NCBI GenBank assembly: GCA_964550935.1
Contig: CAZKBB010000005.1
Location: forward strand, 3,832-67,831
Direction: 5' to 3'
Length of the DNA: 64,000 nt
Origin: JBCBSP01 sp964550935
GTDB taxonomy: Bacteria; Pseudomonadota; Alphaproteobacteria; Caulobacterales; Maricaulaceae
The notes under the pieces were generated by a model. That model worked only from the letters and a program-made list of their open reading frames with translations, did no database searches and had not been told where the DNA came from. This document shows, in pieces, positions 26,621 through 35,661 of the stretch. Position 1 is the stretch's first letter, and every line of letters starts with the position of its first letter. A program made the translations under genes and the position numbers.

Positions 26621-28501
26621 CTAGCGCCCTCCCCCGCCTTGCACGGCGTCGGCCGCGGCGGTCTCGGCCGGGCGCGCGATGCGACCGGCCGGATCGCGAG
26701 CGATCAGATCGCCGAGGATGTCGCGCGCCGGTCCCGCCGCGCGCGTGCCCCCGCCGCCATGCTCAACCACCACCGCGACGGCGTATTTGGGATTGTCCGC
26801 CGGACCATAGCCCACGAACAGCCCGTGATTACGCAGCCGCCAGGGCAGATCTTCCTGTTCGCGCACGCCCTGGGCGCGCTCTTCAGCTGAGATCGAGTAC
26901 ACCTGGGCCGTGCCGGTCTTGCCGCCCATGCGGAAGGCGTCGAACTGCGGCCCGCCGAGCGGCCAGTAGGCCGTGCCGCCGGCCTCGTGCACCACGCCCA
27001 CATGGGCCTCGTGGATCAGGCGGCGCGCGGTCTCGTCCAGACCCAGCGCCTCGCCGGGTCCGGCGTCGGGCGTGCGCAGGAGGGTCGGGCGCAGGGCGCG
27101 CCCCGTGGTGAGCCGGCCGATCATGACCAGCAGCTCCAGCGGCGTCATCAGCATGAAGCCCTGGCCGATGCCCGCGTTATAGGTGTCGCCCAGCGACCAT
27201 CCTGCCCCGCGGCGTGCGCGCTTCCACTGCGGAGACGGCGCGATGCCGCGCGCGAAGCCGGGCAGGTCGACGCCGATGTCGTAGGCCTCCATCACGCCCA
27301 GACGGCGCATCATCTCGTTCATCCGCTCGATGCCGAGCCGGTGGGCGACCTCGTAGAAATAGACGTCGCAGGAGGCCTTCACCCCGTCGTGCAGATCGAC
27401 CGGGCCATGCCCGCGCCGGCGCCAGCAGTGGAAGGTGCGGTCGCCTAGCCGGACCGAGCCGTTGCAGGTGATGCGCTCTGACGGCTCGATCACGCCGGCC
27501 TCCAGCGCGGCGAGCGCCATCATCCCCTTCACCGTCGAGGCTGGCGCGTAGCGGCCCAGAAGCGCCTTGTTGTAGAGCGGGCGGTAGCGGTCCTCGTTGA
27601 GTCCGCGGAAATCCTCCACCGAAATGCCCTGCACGAACAGGTTCGGGTCAAAGCCGGGACTTGAGACCATGGAGAGCATCTCGCCGCTCTCCAGATCCAT
27701 GGTCAGCGCCGCGCCGCTGGTTCCCGCAAGCCGCTCCGAGGCGAAGCGCTGCGCGGTCGCGTCGATGGACAGCGTCACGTCCTCGCCGGAGCGCGCCGGC
27801 ACGGACTGGTTCGGCAGCTCCCGGATCACGCGGCCATAGGCGTTGACTTCGACCTTGAGCTGGCCCGCCGACCCGCGCAGGCGGTCCTCCTGGGCGGCCT
27901 CAACGCCGGAGCGTCCGATCCGGAAACCGGGGTGGCGCAGCAGCCGATCGTCCCCGGCCACCTCGTCGGGCGCGGCCTGCACGTAGCCCACCACATGAGC
28001 GAAGGACTGCGGCAACGGATACTGGCGCACCTCGCCCACGTCGGGCGTGACCCCGGCGAGCTTGGGCAAGGTGAGGTTGACCTTGGTGAAGGTCTCCCAG
28101 TCCAGATCCTCAGCCACGGTGACCGGACGGAAGCGCGGGTTGCGCGCTACGTCCTGCAGGATGCGCTCGATGCGCGCCTGGCTCAGATCGATGACGGAGG
28201 CGAGCTGGTTCAAGGTCGCGCGCGGATCGTTGGCGTCCTCGGGCACCAGGAGGATGCGGTAATTGTCCCGGTTGTCCGCCACCGGCGCGCCGAACCGGTC
28301 CAGCACGCGCCCGCGCGAGGGCGGCTGGAGGCGGAAGTTGAACTGATTGTCCTCCGCCATCGTCTGATAGTCGGCGTGCCCGGTGATCTGCAGGGTGTGC
28401 AGCCGCGCGCCAAGCCCGGCGAACGCGCCCGCGCCGATCCCGCCGAGCAATAGCGCGCGGCGGGTGAACTGGGCCTGGCTCTCCTGCTTGTCGCGTCTCA
28501 T
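26621..28501 (-). CDS. mrdA: Penicillin-binding protein 2 (elongation-specific transpeptidase)
   Basis: The 626-residue class B PBP has a short cytoplasmic tail and a membrane anchor (about 13-35). A pedestal/dimerisation domain follows (RGRVLDRFGAPVADN onward), then the transpeptidase domain with Ser322-Thr-Val-Lys325, SCD (KASCDVYFYE) and Lys528-Thr-Gly (GGKTGTAQVY). It cross-links side-wall peptidoglycan with RodA under control of MreBCD. Gap of 40 bases after mreD. Confidence 0.95.
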   Translation of the reverse strand: MRRDKQESQAQFTRRALLLGGIGAGAFAGLGARLHTLQITGHADYQTMAEDNQFNFRLQPPSRGRVLDRFGAPVADNRDNYRILLVPEDANDPRATLNQLASVIDLSQARIERILQDVARNPRFRPVTVAEDLDWETFTKVNLTLPKLAGVTPDVGEVRQYPLPQSFAHVVGYVQAAPDEVAGDDRLLRHPGFRIGRSGVEAAQEDRLRGSAGQLKVEVNAYGRVIRELPNQSVPARSGEDVTLSIDATAQRFASERLAGTSGAALTMDLESGEMLSMVSSPGFDPNLFVQGISVEDFRGLNEDRYRPLYNKALLGRYAPASTVKGMMALAALEAGVIEPSERITCNGSVRLGDRTFHCWRRRGHGPVDLHDGVKASCDVYFYEVAHRLGIERMNEMMRRLGVMEAYDIGVDLPGFARGIAPSPQWKRARRGAGWSLGDTYNAGIGQGFMLMTPLELLVMIGRLTTGRALRPTLLRTPDAGPGEALGLDETARRLIHEAHVGVVHEAGGTAYWPLGGPQFDAFRMGGKTGTAQVYSISAEERAQGVREQEDLPWRLRNHGLFVGYGPADNPKYAVAVVVEHGGGGTRAAGPARDILGDLIARDPAGRIARPAETAAADAVQGGGGR

Positions 28502-28541
28502 CTCGCTCCGTCCGGGCGCCCGGTCCGGCCGGGCTCACGCC

Positions 28542-29048
28542 TCAAGAAAACGTAGTGCGTTCCTTGCGCCGCGCGAACAGCGCCGCGAACACCGGGAACA
28601 AAAGCACGCTCAGCACCCCGTCGGCGACCAGCTGGCCGGCGCCCGCCAGATCGCCGAGCGCGACATAGCCCGCCGCCCATGCGCTCAGCGATGCGATCGC
28701 CGCGCCCAGCGCAAAGCGCACCGATAGCGTGAACACGTCGGTTCCCCCCTCCTCCGTCGACGGGCGCGCGATCAGGAAGGCGGCCAGATAGGACAGCGCC
28801 CACACCCCCAGCAGCCCGCCCGACAACAGGTCCTTCAACAGCCCGACGATGAAGATCAGCCATGGCGGAACGAAGGCCGGCCGGCGCGCGGCCCAGATGT
28901 AAAGCACCATCAACGGCAGAAGCGGCATCAGGTTCGGCCCGGCGGGCAGTCGCGTCGGGGCGGCGTGGAATAACAGCGCCAAGGTGAGCGTGATCGCCAT
29001 GGCGATCCCGGTCACCGCGCCGACGGGGCGTTCAAGCGAGCCGCGCAT
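28542..29048 (-). CDS. mreD: Rod shape-determining protein MreD
   Basis: The 168-residue membrane protein has about five helices (ITLTLALLFHAAP, LMPLLPLMVLYIWAARR, PPWLIFIVGLLKDLLSGGLLGVWAL and later segments). GLLKDLLSGGLLG is the family's recognisable block. It starts 2 bases after mreC and connects MreC to the elongation machinery. Confidence 0.88.
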   Translation of the reverse strand: MRGSLERPVGAVTGIAMAITLTLALLFHAAPTRLPAGPNLMPLLPLMVLYIWAARRPAFVPPWLIFIVGLLKDLLSGGLLGVWALSYLAAFLIARPSTEEGGTDVFTLSVRFALGAAIASLSAWAAGYVALGDLAGAGQLVADGVLSVLLFPVFAALFARRKERTTFS

Positions 29049-29050
29049 GA

Positions 29051-30040
29051 TCAGCCCTCCTCCGCAGCGGCGGCCGCAGCGTCCGCGCTCGCCGGCTCGT
29101 CCGGCGCCGCCTCTGCGAGCGTCTCATCGGACGCCTCGATCGCTTCGGTCACGTCGGAAACCGGGGTTTCGGCCGCCGGCGCCAGGGCGACGGGGGCGTC
29201 TTCGGGCGCAGGCACCGGCTCATAGGGCCAGATCCAGACCAGATCGACCGGCTGGGCGCGCGAATAAAGCGCCACGCGCCACACCCCGTCGCGGCCCTGG
29301 ATCGCCTCGCCCACAGGCACGCCGCGCGGCATCTCGTTGTCGTCGCCGGAGGTGACGATGCGGTCGCCCACCTCCAGATTGGGCTCGCGGCCGAGATACT
29401 CCAGGCGCGGAAACTCCGAGTTGTCGCCCACCAGAAGCGCGCGTTGATTGGTGCGGTCGGCCATCACCGCGACGCGGCTGTTCAGATCGGTCAGGAGCAG
29501 AACGCGCGAGGAGCGTGCGCCCACGTCCACCACGCGCCCGATCAGGCCGTAGACGTTCAGCGCGGGATAGTTCACCTCCACCCCGTCCTCGGCCCCGATG
29601 CCGATCAGGCGGGCGCGCACGAACGGGCCTTCGCGTTCCGCCACGGTCCAGCCGGAGATGCGCTCGCGCGCGGCCGGAGCGTCGAGATTGAGCGCCTGCT
29701 CGTAAAGCTGGGCGCGGTCGCGCAAGGACAGGGCGAGGTCGCGCCAGGCGGCGAGTTCTGCGACCTGGCCCTCCAGCTCGCGGTTCTCCTCGGCCAGCTC
29801 CATCTGGCGCTCCCACCATGGACCCATGTTGCGAAGGCCCCGCACGGGCCGGGCCGCCAGGTCGAGGGCGGGCGCCATGGCGTCGTTGAAGGCGGTGCGC
29901 GCCTGGATGAGGGCCGGATTGCGCTCCCCGGGACGGTCATTGACCACGATAACGGCCGCGAGCGCGATCAACAGCAGATGAAACGTGCGGGAGAAGCGCA
30001 CGCCGTCGTCGTCCCGCCGGGCTGATCGCCATTGCGCCAC
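29051..30040 (-). CDS. mreC: Rod shape-determining protein MreC
   Basis: The 329-residue periplasmic scaffold has one membrane helix (about 15-36), a coiled coil (about 72-115, ENRELEGQVAELAAWRDL) and a beta-domain (about 125-265) with VNYPALNVYGLIGRVVDVG and DRIVTSGDD. A Pro/Ala/Glu-rich C-terminal tail of about 60 residues follows, longer than in E. coli. It links the MreB filament to PBP2. Confidence 0.93.
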   Translation of the reverse strand: MAQWRSARRDDDGVRFSRTFHLLLIALAAVIVVNDRPGERNPALIQARTAFNDAMAPALDLAARPVRGLRNMGPWWERQMELAEENRELEGQVAELAAWRDLALSLRDRAQLYEQALNLDAPAARERISGWTVAEREGPFVRARLIGIGAEDGVEVNYPALNVYGLIGRVVDVGARSSRVLLLTDLNSRVAVMADRTNQRALLVGDNSEFPRLEYLGREPNLEVGDRIVTSGDDNEMPRGVPVGEAIQGRDGVWRVALYSRAQPVDLVWIWPYEPVPAPEDAPVALAPAAETPVSDVTEAIEASDETLAEAAPDEPASADAAAAAAEEG

Positions 30041-30062
30041 GAGCGGGCGCCTCCCTCTCGGT

Positions 30063-31103
30063 CTAGACCGCTTCAGACAGGATCGGCCGCCAGCTCGACA
30101 GGTTCTCCACCGCCTTGCCGCAGCCGAGCACCACGCAGGACAGCGGCTCGTCGGCGAGGCTGACCGGCAAGCCGGTGCGATCGCGCAGCTCGGCGTCGAG
30201 ATTGCGCAGAAGCGCCCCGCCGCCGGTCAGCACGATGCCCTTGTCCACGATGTCCGCGGCGAGCTCGGGCGGGGTCGCCTCGAGCGCCTGCTTGACCGCT
30301 TCTACGATCTGCTCGACCGGTTCGGACAGGGCGTCGGCGATCATCGCCTCGGTGACCGCGATCTCGCGCGGCACGCCGTTCATCAGGTCGCGGCCCTTTA
30401 TCTCCAGCGTCAGACCCTCGCCCTTGGGGGGAGGATTGGCCGAGCCGATCTCCTTCTTGATCCGCTCCGCGGTGGTCTCGCCGATGAGAAGGTTCGCCGA
30501 GCGCCGGATATAGTTGATGATGGATTCGTCCATCTTGTCCCCGCCCACGCGCACCGAGCGCGAGTAGACGATCCCCGACAGGCTCATCACCGCCACTTCG
30601 GTGGTTCCCCCGCCGATGTCCACGATCATGGAGCCGGTGGGCTCGTCGATGGGCAGCCCGGCGCCGACTGCAGCGGCCATGGGCTCGTCGATCAGGTAGA
30701 CCTTGCGCGCGCCCGCGCCGAGCGCGCTCTCGTGGATCGCGCGGCGCTCCACGGCCGTGGCGCCCGACGGCACGCAGATCACCACCTGGGGGCTGACGAA
30801 GGTGCGCCGGTTGTGCACCTTCTTGATGAAGTGGGAGATCATCTCCTCGGCCACGTCGAAGTCCGCGATGACGCCGTCGCGCATCGGCCGGATGGCCTCC
30901 ACGTTGCCGGGCGTCTTGCCGAGCATGAGCTTGGCTTCCGCGCCGACGGCCTGGACGATCTTGCGGCCCTTCTCCGTCTTGAAGGCGACCACCGAGGGCT
31001 CGTTCAGCACCACGCCGCGGCCTTTCACGTAGACCAGCGTGTTCGCCGTACCGAGGTCGATGGCGATGTCTGCGGAGATGAGACCGAACACGCTTCCGAG
31101 CAT
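30063..31103 (-). CDS. mreB: Actin-like cell-shape protein MreB
   Basis: The 346-residue bacterial actin forms membrane filaments that direct side-wall synthesis. The nucleotide-binding motifs are DLGTANTLVY (phosphate 1), DIGGGTTEVAV (phosphate 2) and GIVLTGGGALLRNLD (adenosine). EPSVVAF and MLGKTPG are standard for the family. First gene of mreB-mreC-mreD-mrdA-rodA, with short intergenic gaps. Confidence 0.97.
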   Translation of the reverse strand: MLGSVFGLISADIAIDLGTANTLVYVKGRGVVLNEPSVVAFKTEKGRKIVQAVGAEAKLMLGKTPGNVEAIRPMRDGVIADFDVAEEMISHFIKKVHNRRTFVSPQVVICVPSGATAVERRAIHESALGAGARKVYLIDEPMAAAVGAGLPIDEPTGSMIVDIGGGTTEVAVMSLSGIVYSRSVRVGGDKMDESIINYIRRSANLLIGETTAERIKKEIGSANPPPKGEGLTLEIKGRDLMNGVPREIAVTEAMIADALSEPVEQIVEAVKQALEATPPELAADIVDKGIVLTGGGALLRNLDAELRDRTGLPVSLADEPLSCVVLGCGKAVENLSSWRPILSEAV

Positions 31104-31144
31104 GAGGCGTTCCGTTGCTGCGATAGGGCGGACCGGCGCTGAGT

Positions 31145-31924
31145 CTAGCCCTGCGGCCTTGACGTTTCCTTGTGCGACGCCCGCTCGCCGATTGCAAGCG
31201 CGTCGGCGCCCGCGTCCTCAGGGCCTCCGGGCGCTTGCGACCGCAGCCAGCGACGCCCGGCGAGCATGACCGCGATCCAGGCCGCGACCACCGCGGCGAG
31301 CGTCACGACCGCCCAGATCCCGCCCCCGGCGAACAGCGCCATCAGGCTGCCGCCGGCGAACGCGACGAGCGCGGTCTTGGGTATCACGCCGATCCCGGCG
31401 CCGGCTATGAAGGCGATGTAGCTCATCCGGCTGACGCCGGCGGCCATGTTGACCACGATGAAGGGCGCGCTCGGCACGATGCGCACGATCAGGCTGGCGA
31501 AGAAGCCGTTCCGGCCCACAAAGGATGAGATCCGGTTCACCGTCTCGCCGCCATAGCGTTTCAGCACGTCCGCGCCGAGAAAGCGCGCCAGCCAGAAGTC
31601 CACCGTCGCCGACACCATGGTGGCGATCCAGGCGTAAACGAAGCCCTGAGCCGGGCCGAAGGCGAAAACGGCCGCCGCGATCAGCGCGAACTGGGGGGCG
31701 CCCACGAAGGCGAGCGCGGTGAACAGCGCGATGGTGACGGGAAGCGCGTACCAGCCCTGCGAGGCGGTCTCGAACCAGGCTTCCACCGAGCCGGGGCGAA
31801 TGTCGAGCACGAAGCGCCCGATGATGAAGATCGCTGCGACCAGCCCGAACAGCGCGATGGAGACCCACACCGCGCGCGTCGCGCGGGCGTCCATGCGGGT
31901 GAAGAAGCGGAAAACGGCGTTCAT
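31145..31924 (-). CDS. VTT/DedA-superfamily (TVP38/TMEM64) membrane protein
   Basis: The 259-residue protein has about six hydrophobic segments and the VTT core: FVGAPQFALIAAAVFAFGP, FWLARFLGADVLKRYGG, FFASLIVRIVPSAPFIVVN and MSYIAFIAGAGIGVIPKTA. Members of the wider superfamily are lipid scramblases/flippases or transporters; the exact role here is unknown. The ATG at 31924 is used because the residues encoded upstream are unlike the family. It lies downstream of mreB, same strand. Confidence 0.85.
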   Translation of the reverse strand: MNAVFRFFTRMDARATRAVWVSIALFGLVAAIFIIGRFVLDIRPGSVEAWFETASQGWYALPVTIALFTALAFVGAPQFALIAAAVFAFGPAQGFVYAWIATMVSATVDFWLARFLGADVLKRYGGETVNRISSFVGRNGFFASLIVRIVPSAPFIVVNMAAGVSRMSYIAFIAGAGIGVIPKTALVAFAGGSLMALFAGGGIWAVVTLAAVVAAWIAVMLAGRRWLRSQAPGGPEDAGADALAIGERASHKETSRPQG

Positions 31925-32041
31925 CGCGGGGCTCGTCGGATCGGGCGGCGGCGTTATGCGCGCCCATGCAGGTTTCACGCCTGTTCAAGGCGCGCGACAC
32001 GAATACCGCGCCCGGCGCGTTTCGCAATCGCCGAGCGCGGC

Positions 32042-33028
32042 TCAACGCTCGCCCAGCAGCCCCCTCAGCTCCGCGCCGGGCGCTTCGAGCGGGTGCTCGA
32101 AGGCTTTCGCGCGGCGCGCCTTCAGGCGCGCGCGTCCGGCCTCGTAGTCGGCGACCCAGCGCTTGGCGAAGTCGCCCGAGGCGACGTCGGCGGCGATGCG
32201 TTCGAAGACGGGCCGCACGGCCTGGCGAATCGCGGGCTCGACCTCATGGGCGCCGAACTCGGCGGTGTCGGAGATCGCCTCGAACATGCCCGCCACGCCG
32301 CGCTCATGAATGAGGTCAGCGAGGTATTTCAGCTCATGGACCGTGTCGATATAGGCCATGCGCTCGCCGACCCCGGCGCGCACCAGCGTCTCGAAGCCCT
32401 CATGGGCGAGCGCGCACAAGCCGCCCACCAGCACGGCCTGTTCGCCGAGAATGTCGGCGAGCGCCTCCTCGCGGAACGTCGTCTCGAAGACGCCGGCGCG
32501 CCCGCACCCCAGCGCGGCGAGATAGGCCTGGCCGATCGCGGCGGCCTCGCCCGAACCGTCCTGAGCCACGCCCCAGAAGCCGATCAGCCCCGCGCCCTTC
32601 TCATAGGCCTTGCGCACCATCCCGCCCGGGCCCTTGGGCGCGGCGAGGATGAGATCGCAGTCCGCCGGCGCATCGATCAGTCCGTACTCCACCGAAAAGC
32701 CGTGGCAGAACAACAGCGCCTGGCCGGGCTTGCGGTTGGGCGCGATCGACGTGCGCCAGATCTCGCCGTGCGCCTCGTCCGCAGCCAGCAACGAGATCGC
32801 GTCGGCGCGCCGCGCGGCGTCGTTGAGCGAGACCACCTCGAAGCCGTCCGCCTCGGCCTGGGCGCGGCTCTTCGAGCCTTCGCGCAAAGCGACCAGCACC
32901 CCCTCGATCCCGCTGTCGCGCAGGTTCAGCGCGTGGCTTCGCCCGTGATTGCCGTAGCCGATCAGCGCGAGCGTGCGCCGCTTCAAGGGCGCAAGATCGA
33001 TATCGGCCTGGTAAAGCGGCTCGCTCAT
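32042..33028 (-). CDS. Divergent class I ketol-acid reductoisomerase
   Basis: The 328-residue protein aligns with IlvC, the NADPH- and Mg2+-dependent enzyme of branched-chain amino-acid synthesis. Present are His109 (FCHGF), Lys132 (APKGPG), Asp192/Glu196 (ADILGEQ), Glu232 (HELK) and Ser253 (AISDTAEFG). Differences are GYGNHGRSH in place of the usual GYGSQGHA loop, and Asp228 where the metal ligand Glu226 is expected. Much of the central helix region is atypical. It overlaps miaA by 4 bases. It could be the only IlvC or a paralogue with a new substrate. Confidence 0.8.
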   Translation of the reverse strand: MSEPLYQADIDLAPLKRRTLALIGYGNHGRSHALNLRDSGIEGVLVALREGSKSRAQAEADGFEVVSLNDAARRADAISLLAADEAHGEIWRTSIAPNRKPGQALLFCHGFSVEYGLIDAPADCDLILAAPKGPGGMVRKAYEKGAGLIGFWGVAQDGSGEAAAIGQAYLAALGCGRAGVFETTFREEALADILGEQAVLVGGLCALAHEGFETLVRAGVGERMAYIDTVHELKYLADLIHERGVAGMFEAISDTAEFGAHEVEPAIRQAVRPVFERIAADVASGDFAKRWVADYEAGRARLKARRAKAFEHPLEAPGAELRGLLGER

Positions 33029-33960
33029 GGCGGGGGATCCAGGGCAAAGCGGGACAGGGCGGGTTCAAGCTCAGCGCGCTGGGCGTCCGGGTCAAGCGAG
33101 GCGATGCGCGCCCAGTCCGGCGTCTGGTTCCGAAACCAGGTGAACTGACGCTTGGCGTAGCGGCGCGTGTCGCGCGCGCCGGTCTCCATCGCCTCTTCGA
33201 GCGTCGTTTCTCCGGCGAGATGCGCCAGAAGCGGCGGCAGGCCGACCGCCTTCATGGCGGGCAGTTCCGGATCGAGCCCGCGCGCCGCGATCGCGCGCGC
33301 TTCCTCCAGCGCGCCGGCCTCCACCATGGCCGCAAAGCGCTGGTCGATGCGCGCATACAGCGCCTCGCGATCGGGCTCGATCACCACGCCGGTCCAGCGC
33401 TCCGGCGCGATGAGCGGCCGGGTCTCGACGTGCAGCGCGGACAGCCTCGCGCCGGCGTAGCCGAGCTCGACGACCCGCAGGAGCCGCTGGCGGTCGTTGG
33501 CTTCGATGCGCGCGGCCGCGCGCCCGTCGAGGCGGGCGGCCTCGGCGCGCAAGCCGTCGAGGCCGCCCGCCTCGAACAGCGCCTGCGCCCGCGCGCGCGC
33601 GGCGTCTGGAATGTCAGGGGCCGGAGCGAGGCCTTCGGTGAGCGCCTTGAAGTAGAGCCCGGTCCCGCCGACCAACACCACGTTGCGCCCGCGCGCGCTA
33701 ATCTCGGCGATGCGCTGCAGCGCAGCCTCGGCCCAGCGCCCGGTGGTGAAGCGCTCGCCCGGATCGATTTCGCCGAAGAGGTGATGGGCGAGCCCGCCGC
33801 GCTCGGCCGCGTCCGGCTGGGCTGTGATGACGGGCAGGCCCGCGTAGACCTGCATGGAGTCCGAGTTGACGATCTCCGCGCCGAGCCGCCGGGCGGCCTC
33901 CACCGCCAGAGCGGTCTTGCCCGACGCGGTCGGACCCGCGATCAGGAGAAGGTCGCGCAC
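33025..33960 (-). CDS. miaA: tRNA dimethylallyltransferase
   Basis: The 311-residue enzyme adds a dimethylallyl group to A37 of tRNAs reading codons that begin with U. It has the P-loop GPTASGKT (residues 8-15), NSDSMQVYAGLPVITAQP, the HHLFGEIDP segment, VGGTGLYFKAL and the C-terminal TRRYAKRQFTWFRNQ block. It lies between degP and the ilvC-like gene on the same strand. Confidence 0.95.
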   Translation of the reverse strand: MRDLLLIAGPTASGKTALAVEAARRLGAEIVNSDSMQVYAGLPVITAQPDAAERGGLAHHLFGEIDPGERFTTGRWAEAALQRIAEISARGRNVVLVGGTGLYFKALTEGLAPAPDIPDAARARAQALFEAGGLDGLRAEAARLDGRAAARIEANDRQRLLRVVELGYAGARLSALHVETRPLIAPERWTGVVIEPDREALYARIDQRFAAMVEAGALEEARAIAARGLDPELPAMKAVGLPPLLAHLAGETTLEEAMETGARDTRRYAKRQFTWFRNQTPDWARIASLDPDAQRAELEPALSRFALDPPP

Positions 33961-33981
33961 CGCACCACCGCCTGACGCGCC

Positions 33982-35382
33982 TTACGGGCGCAGGGCCTGC
34001 TGCAGGAACTGGCCAGAGCGGTTGAGCGTGACCAGCACGGGCCGGCCCGCCTCGATCGCCTGTTCAGCCGCGACGCGGGCCTCGTCCAGCGTCTCCACCG
34101 GCGTCCAGGCGACCTGCTCGACCACGTCGCCCACGCGCACCTTGCCGGCCGCGTCAGAGCCCGGGTCGACCGCGGTCACGACAAGGCCCTGGGCGTCGGG
34201 ATGCACGCGATGTTCGCGCCGCAGACCGTCGCTCAAGGGGCGCAAGGTAAGGCCCAGAAGCGTGCCTGAGGCCGAGGCCGCGTCGTTTTCGCCCCCCGCC
34301 GAGGCCGGTCGGCGCGGCTCGGTCTCGGGTTCGTCGAGGCGCTCCACCGTGACGGGGAGCGTCATCGCCTCGCCCTCGCGCAGAATGTCCACGTCCACCG
34401 TCGCGCCGACCTCGGTCTCGGCCACGATGAAGGGCAGGCGCCGGTCGTCGGGCACCAGCTCGCCGGCGAAGGTCAGAATGAGATCGCCCGGCTGCAGCCC
34501 GGCTTCGGCGGCGGGACCGTCCGGGTCCACGCGCGTGACCATCGCGCCGCGCGGGACGTCGAGCCCGAGCGCGCCGGCCATGTCCGCGTCAAGGCCCTGC
34601 ACGTTCACGCCGAGCCAGCCGCGGCGCGTCTCGCCGTACTCCAGAAGCTGGGCGATGACCGGCGCGGCGACATTGGAGGGAATGGAGAAAGAAATGCCGA
34701 CGCTGGCGCCGGTGGGCGAGAAGATCGCGGTGTTCACCCCGATCACGTCGCCGTCCATGTCGAACATCGGCCCGCCGGAATTGCCCCGGTTAATCGCGAC
34801 GTCGGTCTGGAGATAGTCGTCGTACGGCCCACCGATCTCACGGCCCTGGGCGGAGATGACCCCTGCGGTGAGCGAGCCGCCGAGCCCGAACGGGTTGCCG
34901 ATCGCGATCACCCAGTCGCCTACGCGCACATCGTCGGAGTTCCCGAACGCCACCGCGGGCAGCGCCTGCTCCGGCTCCACGCGCAGCACCGCCAGGTCCG
35001 TGGCCGGGTCGCGCCCGATGATCTCGGCCGGTAAGGCGCGCCCGTCGAACAGGACGACCTCGACCTCGTCGGCGTCCTCAATGACGTGGTTGTTGGTCAC
35101 GACCACGCCTTCGGCGTCGATGATGAAACCTGAGCCGAGCGAGTTCGCGATGCGCGGGCTGTCGCCCAGGAGATCGTTGAATCGCTCCAGCGGGGAGCCC
35201 GGCGGGAAGGTCGGCATGCCCTCGCCCGCGCCCATGCGCTGCGCCGCGGAGATGTTGACCACCGCCGGGGACAGGCGCTCGGCGAGATCGGCGAAGCCGT
35301 CATCGGGCTGGGCGGGCGCGGCCGCAGCTAACCCGGCGGTCAGTCCCGCAGCCAGGGCGAGCACGGCGATCAGTCGGCGCAT
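33982..35382 (-). CDS. DegP/DegQ-type periplasmic serine protease
   Basis: The 466-residue HtrA-family protease/chaperone has a signal peptide (1-24). Its catalytic triad is His99 (VTNNHVIED), Asp129 (DPATDLAVL) and Ser202 (GNSGGPMFD). Two PDZ domains follow (about 250-345 and 370-460). It degrades or refolds damaged envelope proteins. Its place directly after hflK-hflC-DUF2065 is a common proteobacterial arrangement for envelope and membrane protein quality control. Confidence 0.93.
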   Translation of the reverse strand: MRRLIAVLALAAGLTAGLAAAAPAQPDDGFADLAERLSPAVVNISAAQRMGAGEGMPTFPPGSPLERFNDLLGDSPRIANSLGSGFIIDAEGVVVTNNHVIEDADEVEVVLFDGRALPAEIIGRDPATDLAVLRVEPEQALPAVAFGNSDDVRVGDWVIAIGNPFGLGGSLTAGVISAQGREIGGPYDDYLQTDVAINRGNSGGPMFDMDGDVIGVNTAIFSPTGASVGISFSIPSNVAAPVIAQLLEYGETRRGWLGVNVQGLDADMAGALGLDVPRGAMVTRVDPDGPAAEAGLQPGDLILTFAGELVPDDRRLPFIVAETEVGATVDVDILREGEAMTLPVTVERLDEPETEPRRPASAGGENDAASASGTLLGLTLRPLSDGLRREHRVHPDAQGLVVTAVDPGSDAAGKVRVGDVVEQVAWTPVETLDEARVAAEQAIEAGRPVLVTLNRSGQFLQQALRP

Positions 35383-35463
35383 GACGGAACCTTCAACACT
35401 GGGCGCGTCAGATGTAAGCCCCGCAGGGCGTTCGCGGCAAGGCGAGGCGGCGAGCCCGAAGGC

Positions 35464-35661
35464 TCACCCGCCGAGCGAGCGCGCCAGAGCGACGACCCCG
35501 ACCCCGGCGGCGACGGCGCCGAGACCGGCCAGGCGAAGCTGTCCGGGCTCGGCCAGGCGGGCGGCGGCGGCGACGCGTTTCATCGCGCCCGGCGCGGCGG
35601 CGCAGAGCAGGCCTTCAAGAACCAGCGCCACGCCCGCGCCGAGCAGCAGATACACCGCCAT
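35464..35661 (-). CDS. DUF2065 small membrane protein
   Basis: This 65-residue protein has two hydrophobic helices (residues 3-22 and 46-62) with APGAMKRVA between them, typical of DUF2065. The family is usually found between hflC and downstream genes in proteobacteria, as here. Its ATG shares one base with the hflC stop (TAATG at 35659-35663). Function unknown. Confidence 0.8.
   Translation of the reverse strand: MAVYLLLGAGVALVLEGLLCAAAPGAMKRVAAAARLAEPGQLRLAGLGAVAAGVGVVALARSLGG

Noticed and set aside
25352..26890. 512-codon plus-strand frame
   Set aside because: Antisense to rodA and the end of mrdA, with low-complexity Arg/His/Gln content.
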